From Xenopus tropicalis (taxonomy: Eukaryota > Chordata > Amphibia > Anura > Pipidae), in the NCBI RefSeq assembly GCF_000004195.4, contig NC_030681.2:88605681-88669680 (forward strand): a DNA stretch of 64,000 nucleotides. Reading direction: 5' to 3'. The notes beneath the pieces are model-generated. The model worked only from the letters and a program-made list of their open reading frames with translations. It ran no database searches and was not told the origin of the DNA. Of the stretch, positions 21,267-34,440 are shown one piece after another. Position numbers and translations under genes: made by a program. Each line of letters starts with the position of its first letter. The stretch's first letter is position 1.

Positions 21267-21744
21267 TTAAAGGCAACATATTGGATAAATAAAAAAAACC
21301 CTTTGGGCTAAACATTAATCCTATCTGTAAAAATGGCCCCTTTATTGGAGCTCCCTATAGATCCTATCAGGTCTCTGTCCGTGTTTAAAATAAAGGGTGG
21401 GCGTGTCCTAACAGTCCCTGCCAGAAGTACAGTAGGAGGGGGATAGCCAATCGCAGCCCTGCACTCACACAAGCACAGACAGACTTCAGTTCCCTATCAG
21501 GCCAGCCTAGCTGCTGACTGGTTCCTATCCTACAGTGCCTGTACTGAGAGCTGCCGGCTCCCCTGCACATCCAGAGAATTCAGCCAGCAGGAAGTGGAAC
21601 AGATGGGCGGGACTAGTGGGGTTTTGATGGAATTTAGCAATAAATCAGTCCGAAACACAACTTTTTTTAAACACAATCCTTCTATATTTAGAGGAGTATA
21701 ATTCACTGGTACATTCTTAATTTTTGATGATATGTCTCCTTTAA
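21267..21744 (-). mobile_element. T2-type MITE, 478 bp
   Basis: TTAAAGGCAACATAT at the left end pairs with ATATGTCTCCTTTAA at the right, each with TTAA. The middle is GC-richer and contains a promoter-like CCGCCCATC and CAATAAAGGGG-type words on the minus strand. It lies only 78 bp from the preceding T2 element. Confidence 0.7.
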
Positions 21745-22641
21745 AGTATTATCTGCTTAATATATAACATCCATTTAGGAATGAAAAACAGTAATGTACT
21801 TAATACCCTACAGGCCCTGGTGCAAAATTAGTATCAGGGCCCCCTTGTACATTCCCTCATTCTGCTTACCAAATGGCTCATCTCTGGGTACCACAGCTGC
21901 TATAATGGCAGCATGAGGAATGGAAAGCCATGGTGCAGTTGCTCACCCTACCCTCTGGTAGTTCCATCAGTAAAGATAAGCTCACACTTATTGATAACTG
22001 GTATGATGCTTTATTATAAACTAATCATACTGGGTAGATGTTAGAGAGTACAATGAGATAGCACATACAGGACAAATACTCATCAGTATACACATAGCAT
22101 TGAAATTGTGACATGATGATTATAATCAGGAGATGAAATAAGCACAAAAAATGACTAATAACTTAATTTGTTTATGGCTGAATTTCTTTAACCTGGTTCA
22201 GCAGGATTTCCAGATTAAAGGCTAATTCATTAAGCAGGCATTTCAGGACAATCCCATCTCCTTTTGGGTCTCATAAAAATCAGTTTTATTAGTTTGCATT
22301 ATTAGCTGTGCATTTTTGTCCTGCACAGTATTTATACTTACTGGGAAATATTTACTTAACAAATGGAACATGCTGTCATCATCCCCTTGTCATGTTTTTT
22401 ATTGATAATAGCGGTCTTGAATAATGACTGGCTGGTTGTGATGGATAACGGTGCCATTTTGTGGCAATTTGTAATTATTTAAATTTTAATAAAAAAAAGT
22501 CAACAATTTTCAGGCATTGTAAAGTATATAAGCAGGAAAATAACAAGAAAGGGAACTAAGACAAGGTCAGGTCTGTGCTCCTGGGACCTTACAGTCCTGA
22601 CTGGGTAAGGAAAAAAGCAGACCATGCAGCTTATTTGCAGT
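21745..22641. other. Unassigned sequence
   Basis: No gene or clear repeat. Possible remnant at 21810-21960 (CAGGCCCTGGTGCAAAATTA). Confidence 0.4.
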
Positions 22642-23014
22642 GCTGTGTGCATAGGTGGATTTTCAATAAGGCTAGGGGAGGCTAAGCCTCCCCAAACCTG
22701 CTTGGCACCTTAAAAAAACAAAACAAAAAAAAACCTCACTCCGTTTCTGCACTGTCCTGCAACTCTTCTGTTCCTGCAAGCTTCCGGTTCTGCTGTGTTC
22801 CGACTGGATCTTTCTTCTTGTGGATTTTCCAATCGGAGCACAGCTTTCTTGACAGACCGTAAAATTGACCAATCAAAGCACAGATGCACACAGGGATCAG
22901 GAGATTTTGCAAACTGAAGGCAGTGCAGAAATGAAGACTGAAAAGAAGAATCTGCAGCTGTAACTTAACCTGAGAACCAACTCTCAACTTTTGCTGCAGA
23001 TTTCATCCCACACC

Positions 23015-23079
23015 CACAGGCACTATACACAGGCAATATACACAGGTACTATACACAGGCACTACACACAGGTACTATA
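23015..23079. repeat. 13-bp tandem repeat, 5 units
   Basis: Five consecutive units of the form CACAGGCACTATA with one or two substitutions each and no indels, inside the hAT-like element. Confidence 0.9.
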
Positions 23080-23467
23080 CAGTTCTACAGGCTGAATCAC
23101 TATTTGAAATGAAATAGTTTTTTTGCCTGACCTGACATTTATAATATCCCTATCCCCTACCCTGACAGATGGATGGTAAGTTAACTCTTTCCCCTGAAAA
23201 AGCTCATTGTGCTTTTATATATTTGTTGTTTTTTGCACTTACTATTTTGTTTTTTACTTTTGTCATTGTTTGTTCATTTCTAGTTAGTTACAGTGAGGCC
23301 AATGTTGTGTATTGGTGCCAGTCTGAATATCTGCCATCTGTACCCACTGCCTCTCACTGTATATAATGTGCTGGTTTTGTATATACAGACTGTGTCTCAC
23401 TGTATATAATGTGCCTGGGATGTCAGTACCCACTGCCTCTCTCTCTATAAAACTAACTTAAACACAT

Positions 23468-23936
23468 CTAAAGGGGAGGTTCACATTTAAGTTAACGTTT
23501 AGTATGTTATAGAATTGCCTATTCCTAGCAACTTTGCAACTGGTCTTCCTAATTAATTTTTTTATAGTTCTTGAATAATTTGCCTTTCTTTTCTTTCCAG
23601 CTTTCAAATCGGGGTCACTGACCCCAGAAAACCAAAAAGTATTGCTCTGCGAGGCTACAATTTCATTATTATTGTAATTTTCTATTACTTATTTTCCATG
23701 CAGGCCCCTTAACTATTCATATTCACATCTCTTGTTTAAACCACTACCTGGTTGCTAGGATAAATAAGACCCTAGCAACCAGATAGCTGCTGAAATACCA
23801 AATGGAAAGCTGCTGGACAAAAAGCTAAATAACTGAAAAACCATTAAAAAGAAAAGAGGACCAATTGCAAATTGTCTCAAAATATCAATGTCTACCTTAT
23901 ATTAAAAGGGAATTTAAAGGTGACCTACCCCTTTAA
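23468..23936. mobile_element. T2-type MITE (GGTTCACCTTTAA family), 469 bp
   Basis: It starts CTAAAGGGGAGGTTCACATT and ends AAAGGTGACCTACCCCTTTAA (TTAA at 23933-23936; the left TTAA mutated to CTAA). Inner inverted words include TGGTTGCTAGG/CCTAGCAACCA around 23752 and TTTGCAACTGGTC/GACCAATTGCAAA. A very common Xenopus MITE. It is inserted in the hAT-like element and is therefore younger. Confidence 0.85.
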
Positions 23937-24310
23937 GCTAACTGATCCCAAACAAAAATGGATGGAGAACCCCTCACAGAAGTGCCTGTATGAATACTTT
24001 TACATCCTAAGCATTTTAGGGTAAAAAAGCCCTCCCACCCACACTTTTGCACAGTATCCCTGGGAGTCAGTGGGAACGGCAAGAAGTAGCTGGGAGGTTA
24101 ATTTTTTACACCAGCAGCAAATCCACTAAGTGTCAAATTAGCTGTAGGTCAGTCTCTGTATGGCCCATCTTTAGCCTCCCCAAACAAAAAAGTCACCCTC
24201 CGCCTATGGCTGTTTGGAAATATAAGAGAATGTTAGGCAAGAATTTAACATTAACATTTCACCTCTAGTTTTTCATGGTCTTTGTAATTAGTGTGTGTTG
24301 ATTTTAAATG

Positions 24311-24383
24311 GCCCAGGTATGGGATCTGTTATCCAGTATGCTTTTGGCCTAAGGTTTTCTAGATAAGAGGTATTTCTCCCTTG
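24311..24383 (+). repeat. Fragment of ACAGGTATGGGA-type MITE
   Basis: CCAGGTATGGGATCTGTTATCCAG followed by AAGGTTTTCTAGATAAGAGG corresponds to the left end of the element at 45735. Confidence 0.7.
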
Positions 24384-27300
24384 AGTCTGGTTGAAAAACT
24401 TACCTCAGGCGGCAGCGCCTAGCATGTTAACAAGATACCAATGCACTAATGTACCCCATACCATCACGGCTACTTTGAACTGTGCAATAACAATCTGGAT
24501 GGTCATTCGCTTCCTTAGCCTAGAGCATGCGGCCTTCATAATATTCCATAAATAACTTGACATTTGTATTTGCAAGACCACAGGGCAGTTTTCCACTTTG
24601 CCTCAGCCCATCTTAAATGAGTTTGGGCCCAGAGAAGGCAGCTGTGTTTCTGGATCAAATATGTTTTTTTCTTTGCAATGTAAAGTTTTAACTTGTGGAT
24701 GCAAAGATGAACTGTTTTTACACACAATGGTTTTTACACGTATTCCTGACTCCATGCAGTGAATTTAACTGGAGAATTGTTTCTATTTTTAGTGCAACTC
24801 CACTCAAGAGCCAGAATATCAATATTATCAATATTATGTTTTAATCATATGTACTGTAGATGGTGACATCACCAAATTCTTTGAAAATTTTATGTTGAGG
24901 AATGTTATTCCTAAATTGCAATATTTGCCTGCACAGTGTTTCATGGGGTGGTGTACCTCTCCCTATCTTTACTTGTGAAAGCCTTTTTTGGAAAAAAAAA
25001 GGGGGTATATGTTAATTACACTAAATAGCAGCATGCTAGATATATTTTACATATACTGTGTTTTATATATTTATATTTTGGACATATGTATATTGTGTTA
25101 TGGTTGCACATAGTTTTGGTAATTGCTATGTTTTGTATTTGTTAAGTGTCTGGACATATAGAGGCTGATTTATCATTTCTTGAGGATTGTGGTCAGGCAA
25201 AACAAATGTAGAAAAGGCCATAACTATCTGAACCCATTGACCCAGGCAGACTGAATACCTAAAACATATTTGAGGGTGTTGTCCCTAGCAGATTATTTTA
25301 CACTAGAACCCCAGATTTCGAAACTTCCCTTGTACACATACACTGACTTTACCTTTCTCTGAGAATTGCACAAAAAGAGGTATATTCAAGCAATATTCTC
25401 AGGTTTTATTTGAATGTATTTTTCTAGCTTTTTAATTAACTTTCATTCTTTCTTTATTATCACGAGACATAACATTAAGGCTTATGTGAATAAGTTGTCT
25501 AAAAATATCAGAGCCTAATTACAGGAAAGCAATTTTAGTAAAATGGTAATAGGAACCTTAAAATGATCTAAAATGACAGAGAGAACATTTGTGTGAAAGA
25601 ATTTATGGGAATCAAATATTACTGAAAATAAAATTGGTTTTAATGCAATTTTATTGTTATAAAATGAATATTTTATGTTTTATCACACACCAGCAAAGAA
25701 AATGTTAAAATGAATTTAAACAACAGATATCAGCTTTAAAATGCAGTTATTGGAACAATCCACAGATATTAAGCACATACCCAAATAGAAGGATAAACCT
25801 GAAACCAAAACACATGTTCTTACTAATCTGTTATTGAAATATATATGAAGATTTTTTGTGATACATGTTGGTAGTGAAACAGTTTTAGAATATTAGCAAG
25901 TAAGCAATCATTTAGTAATAGCTTTTACTGGGGAATAGTGCAAGGAAACATGGACGGCAGACTGTTCAATTCTTAGGTATTCTTCCTCTCTTACCTAGCA
26001 TTGTTTTATCTAGCTTAAAAATGTTCATCCAATATGAGTTCATGTTATTCATTTCATGGCCAAAATAAAGGGCTAAAATACCTTCTCAGAGATAAACATC
26101 AACTCCATAGTTACACAAACTGCACATTCGTTGGTAACACACACAGTACATCATGTATATTAGCTGTGCTTTCCTGTATTTTATCACACTGCTGTACCTT
26201 GTGGGTGATTGCATCTACTGTCTTGCAAATAACTTAGCTCCAAATGTAGCAAAATGCTATTTCTCATTTTTGTTAATATGGATGGGTTTATGAATTTGGA
26301 AAAATAATAAGAATTTTACTGTCACACTTCAAGAAAAGTAATATACTGTAGGACTGGATATTTTCCCTTTATTATTTTACCTTCAGTACAATAATTTCAG
26401 ACATTTTTGCTTGCTCAGTTTTTTTCAGTGCTCAAGATTTAATATAAAAATGTTGTTCTCCAGGCAGAAAAAAAGGAATAAACAAAGCATATTTCTGCTA
26501 CGCTGCTTGAAAAAAGAAAATTCTACTTTTCCTTAGGTCTACAGTGCTCCTGTTGAGAAAGATTTAAAATAACATTATATGCACAATTATAAAACATATT
26601 CCCTTATATCCAAAAACAACCTTCCACAGAACAGCTCATGTTAACATCAATTGAAATCAAGAGTTGTTTTATGTCAGTGTATGACATGACTTGTTTTGTA
26701 TTGTGTATTTTATGTTGTTTATCATATTTTATGATGACGCTCCCGGAATCACTGCATGTAAAACTAATTACATTCGGTGATTCTGGGTAATCTACCAAAA
26801 ATGTGAAAGGAGGCATTTTTAAGTGAGAACCTAGGATTACAACTAATGTAAACAGGCAGATATTGTTGGGTGCTTCATAACCTGCGGGAGAGGAGACTTC
26901 CCACTGACAGCGCCCTTAAAGAAGGGCATTTTTATTAGCAGCACTATAACTAACAAAATAGATACCAGTATTGTTTGTAGCACTGTGCACACTAACATGT
27001 AGTATTTGCCAGCAATCACTGACCTACATGCATCTACACGATTACAGTACTGTACAGAAAGTGCCCCCTTTTTTTAATTGTGCCACCATTTATCTGAATG
27101 TGTGTTTTAATTGAATCCTTATTTGAAAAGCATCTAGGAATATTTTACATCAGTTGCAATTTTAGTGGGGTGGGACAAGTATATTATGAACTACATGTTT
27201 AAGGGTTAGATTGTATTAATATTGTTTGTCTGTGAAGCCCATGTGTAGGCTGCTGAAAGCTGTAGAAAAATCTTTGACGGACCACAAACAGTCTGTGGGT

Positions 27301-28600
27301 CTACAGATGGAAAAAAACCTGTAGATGGTGGATTTGGTTATAATAAGAAACTACAGCAGTCAAAGGCAGCAAAGGTGTCCTATATTTGAAGGGATACAGT
27401 TTCCAACGTACTATATGTAATTGTTATTCTTTAGAAAGTGTTTGGGAGACTTAATCTTGACAGCTGACTAAATTCTAAAGGGAAAAGAAGATTTAATGTA
27501 TGAAGGCAGGGTTTTACATTTAAGAGGGGCAGTTTAATGGGTTATATTTACTCTTTACAAACCTATAAATTCTCTGTGTCTATCAAAGCCAAAGGAAATC
27601 TTGTGAATATTATTTATACTGAATATTGTAAAATAAACTTTTTTTTTAATTTAAATCTTACTAATACTACTTCTCTATTTTAGGTTGCTTATTTGAAGAT
27701 GTGACGATTTACCTAAACAACTCATGCTACACATGGCAGCAGTGAAGTTTCCCAGCAAGAGACAATAAATGAGATTGCTACATGTACTAAAGGGATAGGG
27801 GTTAGTCTCTGTGTGGAATCAGTCATGTTGACTTGTTTGTATTTGTAAATGTTTGACAGTTCATATTTAGCTACTATAGAAAACCTGATATCTATAGTAT
27901 CATTCATGATTTCCACTCTTGTCAGCTGCAAAGCAAAATGTCATGTCATGGGACCATGATCTGGCAATATAGCAGCCTACTAAAATAAGAAGGTAACTTG
28001 ATAGTTTATGAAAAAAAAAAAAAAGTAAACAAGAACAAAAACTGTTTTATTTTTAATAAAATATATGTTGTTCTCTATTGAGAGCTAAGTTCCAGTGTTT
28101 GTACTCTTTCCAGTCTCTAAAGTCTATGGTATATGAGCAGCAATTTGATTCAATATAGGTTGATATTTGATTTAAGACATTGATATTTTATCAATTATTT
28201 AGATAGCAGCTGTTGGCAGAATTAAATATGAGATACGTTTAGCTAATGTTACACTTATTCTCTTTACTCTTGTTCAATTTTTTTTCAGATTAAAAATAAA
28301 TAAAATATGTTCCCTGTTTGGAAAAGCAAGAGACTGTAGCAATTTGCACACATGTTTAATATGTTCCATTCCTTTTGAATTCTTTTCCATTAAGAATATA
28401 TGGGGTTTTGTGAAAATGTTGGTAGAAATCTGGCTTTTTATTTTTTTTAATTATAGATTAGCAGAGATCAGTTATATTAGAGAGCAGTCTTCATGAGCAT
28501 AATATTTGCTAAATATAGGCATTTCTACAAAACTGTATTTTCTCTGTCTGTCTGTAACTTAATAATTTATTGCTCTGATCTAACAGTATACATGTTGTGC
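24384..28600. other. Long AT-rich stretch, no gene or clear repeat
   Basis: No repeat termini, domains or GC-rich islands were recognised over 4.2 kb. There is a short imperfect hairpin at about 26745-26785 (GAATCACTGCATGTAA ... TTACATTCGGTGATTC). This comparatively repeat-poor block would be a sensible place to look for conserved non-coding DNA. Confidence 0.45.
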
Positions 28601-28625
28601 CATTCCAGCTTCATTTGTATTTTGC

Positions 28626-28770
28626 CTGATGAAGGCCCTTAGAGCTCCAAAGCTTGCAATGTATTTCTATTGTTAGCCAATATAGGTACCATTTCTACAA
28701 CACTTTTGTATTTTTGTTTTTTATTCATTAATTTTGCTACTGGCTAACACAGCACCACCGTTTTTGTTTT
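28626..28770 (+). repeat. Retroelement tail with decayed hammerhead-like start
   Basis: CTGATGA at 28626-28632 is followed by AGGCCCTTAGAGCTCCAAAG, which looks like a mutated stem II and GAAAG. The sequence goes on with TTGTTAGCCAATATAGGTAC and CTACTGGCTAACACAGCACC. I recognise a widespread vertebrate retroelement tail of the form CTGATGAAG...GAAAGCTTGCAA...GGCTAACAC. Stem II pairs only partly here, so activity is unlikely. Confidence 0.45.
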
Positions 28771-30083
28771 ATGGGAAGACTAGATATTCAGGCTGTGGAT
28801 GAAGTCATTTTTATAACTCAACTTTCCAGTCTTTGCAATCAATATGACTTGATTCAGCTATGCCCCTGCCTGATATGGTTTTAAAGGGGTGCATTGTTTC
28901 AACCCTGTACATGGGTTAGTACTCTGCTCAATCCATAAAGAGTTGATGAGTGCCCACTGTACGGCCCACTTCAGCTTTAACATAGGAATCCTCTCTAACA
29001 ACAAATGAGATGAAGTGCATTCTTTGAAAAGGCACAGTGAAGAAAATGTAGTTTAAAAAAAAAATCCTTTAGAATGCTGATAAAAACACAAGCTCTAACA
29101 ACAAATCAAATTAGTGAAAAATGGGATTTAACAAATAATTTTGAATATGGAAAATACACTTCTCATTAACTTGTATAGATAATTGTCATGTTTTATGTGC
29201 AGGTTAATCCACCCCTGTGCTCAGCACTATGTATTTTTAAATTATAAAGTGGGGGTTCAAAGAGCATGTGACCACATAATCAGCACAGACAAAGATTCCT
29301 CACTCTCACCCATAGCACTTTTCTTAAAGCAAATCTGTGAGCAACTAATAATACCATTCCTTTAAATACATTTAGGATTGTTTGTAATATATTTAAGATC
29401 ACCAACTATGTACAATTCTAAGAGAATGTGCTCCCACATTGCACCCTACATTGTACATTGTGCAGGTTAACTATCGGCACACAAGGTAACTTAGATTATA
29501 TTTCCTATAACACCAATATTGCTATAAAATATCTGATTACTGTGCAGGGATAATTTCTGAAAGTCAAACCAGAGGATGTATTATATGTATGAATTTCACT
29601 GCATGTACAAAATGTATCTTATTAAAAAATTTGCACCAATTTGCTTAATTTTGTCTTCTATGGATGTTAATTAAATGTGAGAGGTTTATATTTCTTTGTA
29701 AATGAATTGTATTCAAAAGCAATTTTCTCTGAATAATGCCGTCCATAAATGATAGCGTACATGCAGTGTGCCCCCCTTGTACAAATGCATATGGTTAAAT
29801 TCATGCCATATCCATCATTTGTGACATGTTGCATGTGAATTAATATAGAAAATGCGTTATAGAAATGTTCACCACTTATAATGATAGTAATGAAGCCATG
29901 AATCAAGCATGAAGCGCAATATAAAATGGGCCACACAGTTTGAGGCAGCCAAGTGTGAACTCACGTCACTGATTGTACAACAAACACTGTGAAATATGCA
30001 AAGGGCAAACATTGATTCGTGAAACCAGCACATCTTTTCCTGATGAATCTGTAGGGTGCAATTGTGTCTGACAGTGCAGGACG
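28771..30083. other. AT-rich DNA, no gene seen
   Basis: Nothing recognisable. Confidence 0.5.
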
Positions 30084-30120
30084 AATATATATATATATTA
30101 TTATATATTATTATTTATAT

Positions 30121-30194
<74 letters not shown>
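30084..30194. repeat. (TA)n microsatellite with TTA interruptions
   Basis: About 110 bases of TA with ATTATT breaks in the first half and a pure TA run in the second half. The overlapping open frame of Tyr-Ile repeats is an artefact of this tract. Confidence 0.95.
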
Positions 30195-30197
<3 letters not shown>

Positions 30198-31610
30198 ACT
30201 CTGATTACTATAAAAAGCAACTTTACAAATTTTTTTAAAAAATGTGGGATTTGTGAATTTTGCTTACAGTGTCACCTTGGTCTCCTCATGTGTTTTGTAT
30301 GTTTTAGCATGCAATGCAGATACAGATTTTTCCTTTCAACACAATAATGAGAAAATATTTTTCAAGCTAAGTCAGCAGCTTTGCAATAAATGATTAGTTT
30401 GTAACAATATGCATAATATTATAAACTCCACATACTGTATAGATACTGTATCATGGTATATGTGGGATTCCAGGAAAGTCTTCCTCCTAAGGTAGTGTTA
30501 ATAAGTAATCTTAGTAAAAAGAATATAATGACAAATATCACAAAAAACAAATGGTTTCAGTTTACTGACTATGATTCAATATCCCCACTGCATTTACTGC
30601 TATGTCTAAATGGACTCATACAGCTCCATGTTTACATATGTGCAAAAATTTCTGATGCACAATAATCTGCTAGAAGAGTCACCAATAAAAACTAACCACC
30701 TCTAAGGTGTCTGTAAAAACTAAGAGAATCTTACAATAATGATTGAAAAACAAATATGTATACTCTGTACTCTGTAGCTAGCTCTTTTCTTGAGAAGTTT
30801 ACTGGAAAATTGGAGAAAGGGATTTTTGAAAGGTTAAAGTATGAATTTAGTCTCCCAGCAATCCTTTAGCAGACCGCTAATGTTTTCTTGCTAAGATTTG
30901 TGTTAGAAAATTGGATTAGCATCAAAATCCCACCCATGGCAACTCCCTTAAAACAATGACTGCTGGGAAGTGATTGATTTCTAGGTAGCATTAATAATAT
31001 TAATCTGGAGATAAAACTTCTTCCAAAAAAGATTTGTCAAAATGATTGGCCATTACAATTAGAAAATAGCCATTTCTGGGCATGTATCGTTGTATTACTA
31101 TTGCAATCCTTCAGTGTGAGTAGATTTGCCTTTTTGGCAGATCTACCATGCACCAACCAGCTATGCTATGCCCACATATTCTTTTGTAAATGATTGTAAG
31201 AAGGCTGAACTGAAAATGTAAGTGCGGAAAAATGTTAAAGTAAAGTCGCACCAAAACCTCTACTTTTTCTAATTGTAGCACAAACAACCAGCGTCAAAAA
31301 TCCAAAAACCTCTAAAGTTTTGAAGTAAAGAAGGATCCTCCAGGGAAGGCACATCTGCCAGTAACTTCTTGTCGAATAGTAAATCTCGAAAAAAGTCACA
31401 ATTTTTTTTTATGTGACTTTTAGCACTGAAAATTCAGAATCGGACTGTTAGCAGTGGCCCCCTTAATGTCAGACATTTGTGAACATAAGTTTATTGGAAT
31501 TTTTAAAAAATTAGAATAGTTAGAATTTTATTAAGTCTTCCAAACTTACAAATGTGTAACCATGCAAATAACCCACCCATCCGTCTGCCCCTGAGCTGTA
31601 TTTCATATAG
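30195..31610. other. AT-rich DNA; possible old MITE at 31215-31450
   Basis: Words such as AAATCTCGAAAAAAGTCACA near 31381 recall MITE ends common in Xenopus. No partner end found; otherwise nothing. Confidence 0.4.
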
Positions 31611-31612
31611 TT

Positions 31613-31613
<1 letters not shown>

Positions 31614-31664
<51 letters not shown>
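31614..31664. repeat. (TA)n microsatellite
   Basis: About 24 TA units. Confidence 0.95.
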
Positions 31665-31666
<2 letters not shown>

Positions 31667-34120
31667 CAACTTAATAACCCCAGATACATAGCTGTTTTCT
31701 GCAATTCCAAATTTAGTCTCACCTGTTTTCTGACATATTTCACAGTTTAGAAAGAAATAGGAACAAAGCAATAGGAACATTGGTAATGAAAGGAAATTTA
31801 TAAAGCCCTGGCCACAGTATTAGAGAAATTACGAAAAAAATTATGTTCAAGACCTCACTGACAGAAATCATTTGCTCTGCTCCGCTCCTACATTATTATC
31901 CACATATACACAATGTGCCTGTGGTACATTGTAAGTAACATAATAGAGTTAATAATAGTGTACAGTTTAGTCCTAGAAAGATATGGGCATCAGTAAGTGG
32001 ACTAGTACTGCTTTCCTCATGTAAAAAGATAAGAGCATTAATAAGTAACAACTGTAGAATGACAAAAATGCCACACAGGCTGACTTTTTATCATATTTTT
32101 AGGTCCCCATGATATGTTGATTAAAAAGCATATTTGTCAGAGCAGAGTCATTAATATAAAGGAACAATATACCTCCTTGACATGACTGTAGTGAAAAGGG
32201 CTTTTTTGTTATTTCTTCAGCTAAACAGGTCCTTATGAAGTAGGTGATTAGATACCCAGTGCATAGAGAAACCCTGTGCATAATGGACTGTCACAACAAA
32301 AGGGGAGGGGAAGGAGTTGTATACTGGTAATCTAATTATCTACCAAACATGGAGTAAAGCAGTAACTTTACTATAGTGGGTTTTTAGTTTCTCCAATTTA
32401 TTAGAGTTGCATGAGATGCATTTTTTATGTATAGAGCTTTCACAGTGTACAGTATTTCAGATCATTTCTAGGGCATACCATAAAGTTAAATATACCTGCA
32501 TCAGTCATGTTCTACAAAGAAGATGCTTATATAATCTTGAATCTCAGCAGACTTGTATTTTGTGCTTTCCTTGGGTCTGTAGTGCAACAATTGATTAATT
32601 AATCAATATAAAACCAGAAGCAGATGATATAACAAATAATGTACAATATAAGTGTTACCAGATGTCTCTTACTAGTTTCAAGACCAGAAATGCAAGAGAC
32701 CACAGCCCAAGTGCTTTTATAGATGTCAAGAAAATCAAATGTGACTCTTATCAGGGCTGTTTTAATAACCAGGGCAAGAGGCCTGCCAGAAAACACTTCA
32801 TCTGGTTTATCCTTCAAAAGAAGGATCTTGCTGAGGTGGTAGACCCCTTATTGTGTTTAGCTGGAAGAGCACTACAACACTGTTATTTAAATGTATTTGG
32901 TATTTTTGCAGACATCTCCATTTTTTCATTTATAGCCTCCCGTGGCTGTGGGTCCAGGGCAACACACCTGGGCATCATCCAGTAAGTGCAGACCAATTTT
33001 TCACTGCCTGCCTTATTATATTGAAATTCACATGCTTGAGGGTTTTTCTATAACACAATTCTTGGGGCACTGGGGCCCCACCAATAAAATATTTGTCCTG
33101 GGCAGGTACCTCATAGTGGCCCTGCATTTCATATACAATATTTATTACATGACACAACCAATAATCAATTATACCTGATGACAACATTAGAAAGACATTT
33201 AAAGCTATTCATGGCTTTTGTGTATTTTACTACTACATAAAAAATTCACACAGTTAAGGCTAAAACCTAACTCACCTAGCTTCTTTAAACAGAAACAATT
33301 TTGTTCCCTAGAAGTTGGTAATATAAATTTGTTCATTCAAGTTAGAGCAAGCCAGGTTTTTAATAATTTGTAAGGCACCTTTACTTGGAAGCTTAAGAAT
33401 AAAAAAAATAGTTTCACAAAATTTTCCATCACAAAAAAAAAACTTTTTATTACTTGAGCATTAGAGATGTGATATAGAATCCAATCATGGCTTATCACTT
33501 GAGATGTCACTGGCTGGTGAAAAAGAAGAACAGGTTCTGTTTGCTAATTCATGACATACTGTATCATAGCTTCTTACTGCTCTCCTTTTATCAGTGGCTA
33601 ATGTGCATAGTGACACACAATGATTTCTTTGTGCCCTTCCTGAAATCTGCTTTTCCTGATTAGCAGTGTGCCCTTTGAAAGACTTTGATTTGTGTGGATG
33701 TTATACAATATCTTTGTATTTAGCTGTGTGTTTCTCTGGGTTCTTACAATATAATTTATAGCTGGTCTATCTTTGAAAGATAAAGGCATATTATCTCAGT
33801 GAAACAAACACACCAAAGCCAATTGTCAAGATGAACAAATCCTAGTAAAACACTTTTTTTTCTATAGAGTTTATTGGCCTGTATTAAGTTAGGTGTAGTG
33901 ATTGCAGTTGCCGGGACAAAACTATAGATGGCATGCTGAACCAAATACATTGGCCATTGAAAACACTAACCTTAAAATAAAATAAAGATATTAGTAAACT
34001 GCAGCAAACACAACTATGACAACTCAAAAACAATGATTTCTTGATAAACTGGTATTAAAATATGATCATTCAAAATAGTTCCTTACCAAAAATTTATCTT
34101 TTTAAGAAAGCTGTATATCA
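31665..34120. other. AT-rich DNA, no gene seen
   Basis: Several overlapping short frames around 32600-33190 lack recognisable domains or codon signals. No repeat termini found. Confidence 0.45.
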
Positions 34121-34124
34121 AAGT

Positions 34125-34440
34125 AAGGGCAGTGGCATTTCTGGCCCAGGAGCCACCCCCCTCGGCCCCCAGCACTTGCCTGTTCTTGTGCTAGAGGGGG
34201 TCCAGGGGGCTGCATCACTAATGCGCTCTCTGCACTAACAGAGAGGAATTTCTGGTTTAAAAAACGCAACTTCAGCTTTTTGCTGCCTTTTGTACCTTTG
34301 GGGGTGCTGCACACCCCCTGAGTGAGGGGACAACTGTTCACACATACAGACACACACAAACACATGTATCGCGCGATGAGCACTGCCTTGACGGGGCATG
34401 TCGACTTATGCATGTTTGTACAAACACTGTGACCAAATGT
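34125..34440. other. GC-richer unidentified patch
   Basis: GGCCCAGGAGCCACCCCCCT, a GGGGGTCCAGGGGG run, and a CpG cluster GTATCGCGCGATGAG stand out from AT-rich flanks. Probably a repeat remnant; family unknown. Confidence 0.35.

Larger units (their letters stand above)
22650..24208. mobile_element. Non-autonomous hAT-like element, 1.56 kb
   Basis: The ends CATAGGTGGA (left) and TCCGCCTATG (right) are inverted with one mismatch. They are flanked by near-identical 8-bp repeats GCTGTGTG (22642-22649) and GCTGTTTG (24209-24216), the hAT signature. Subterminal GGCTAAGCCTCCCCAAAC (left) and TTAGCCTCCCCAAACAAAAA (right) are in the same orientation. The inside has no transposase. It holds a 13-bp tandem array (23015-23079), a duplicated CTCACTGTATATAATGTG, and a later T2 insertion at 23468-23936. 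Confidence 0.75.

Noticed and set aside
30056..30238. 60-codon open frame of Tyr-Ile repeats
   Set aside because: It is simply the translation of the (TA)n microsatellite.
31520..31780. 86-codon minus-strand frame
   Set aside because: Its centre is the (TA)n tract and no domain is visible on either side.
32599..33190. Cluster of overlapping short frames on both strands
   Set aside because: Mutually overlapping, no domains, no splice-consistent structure.
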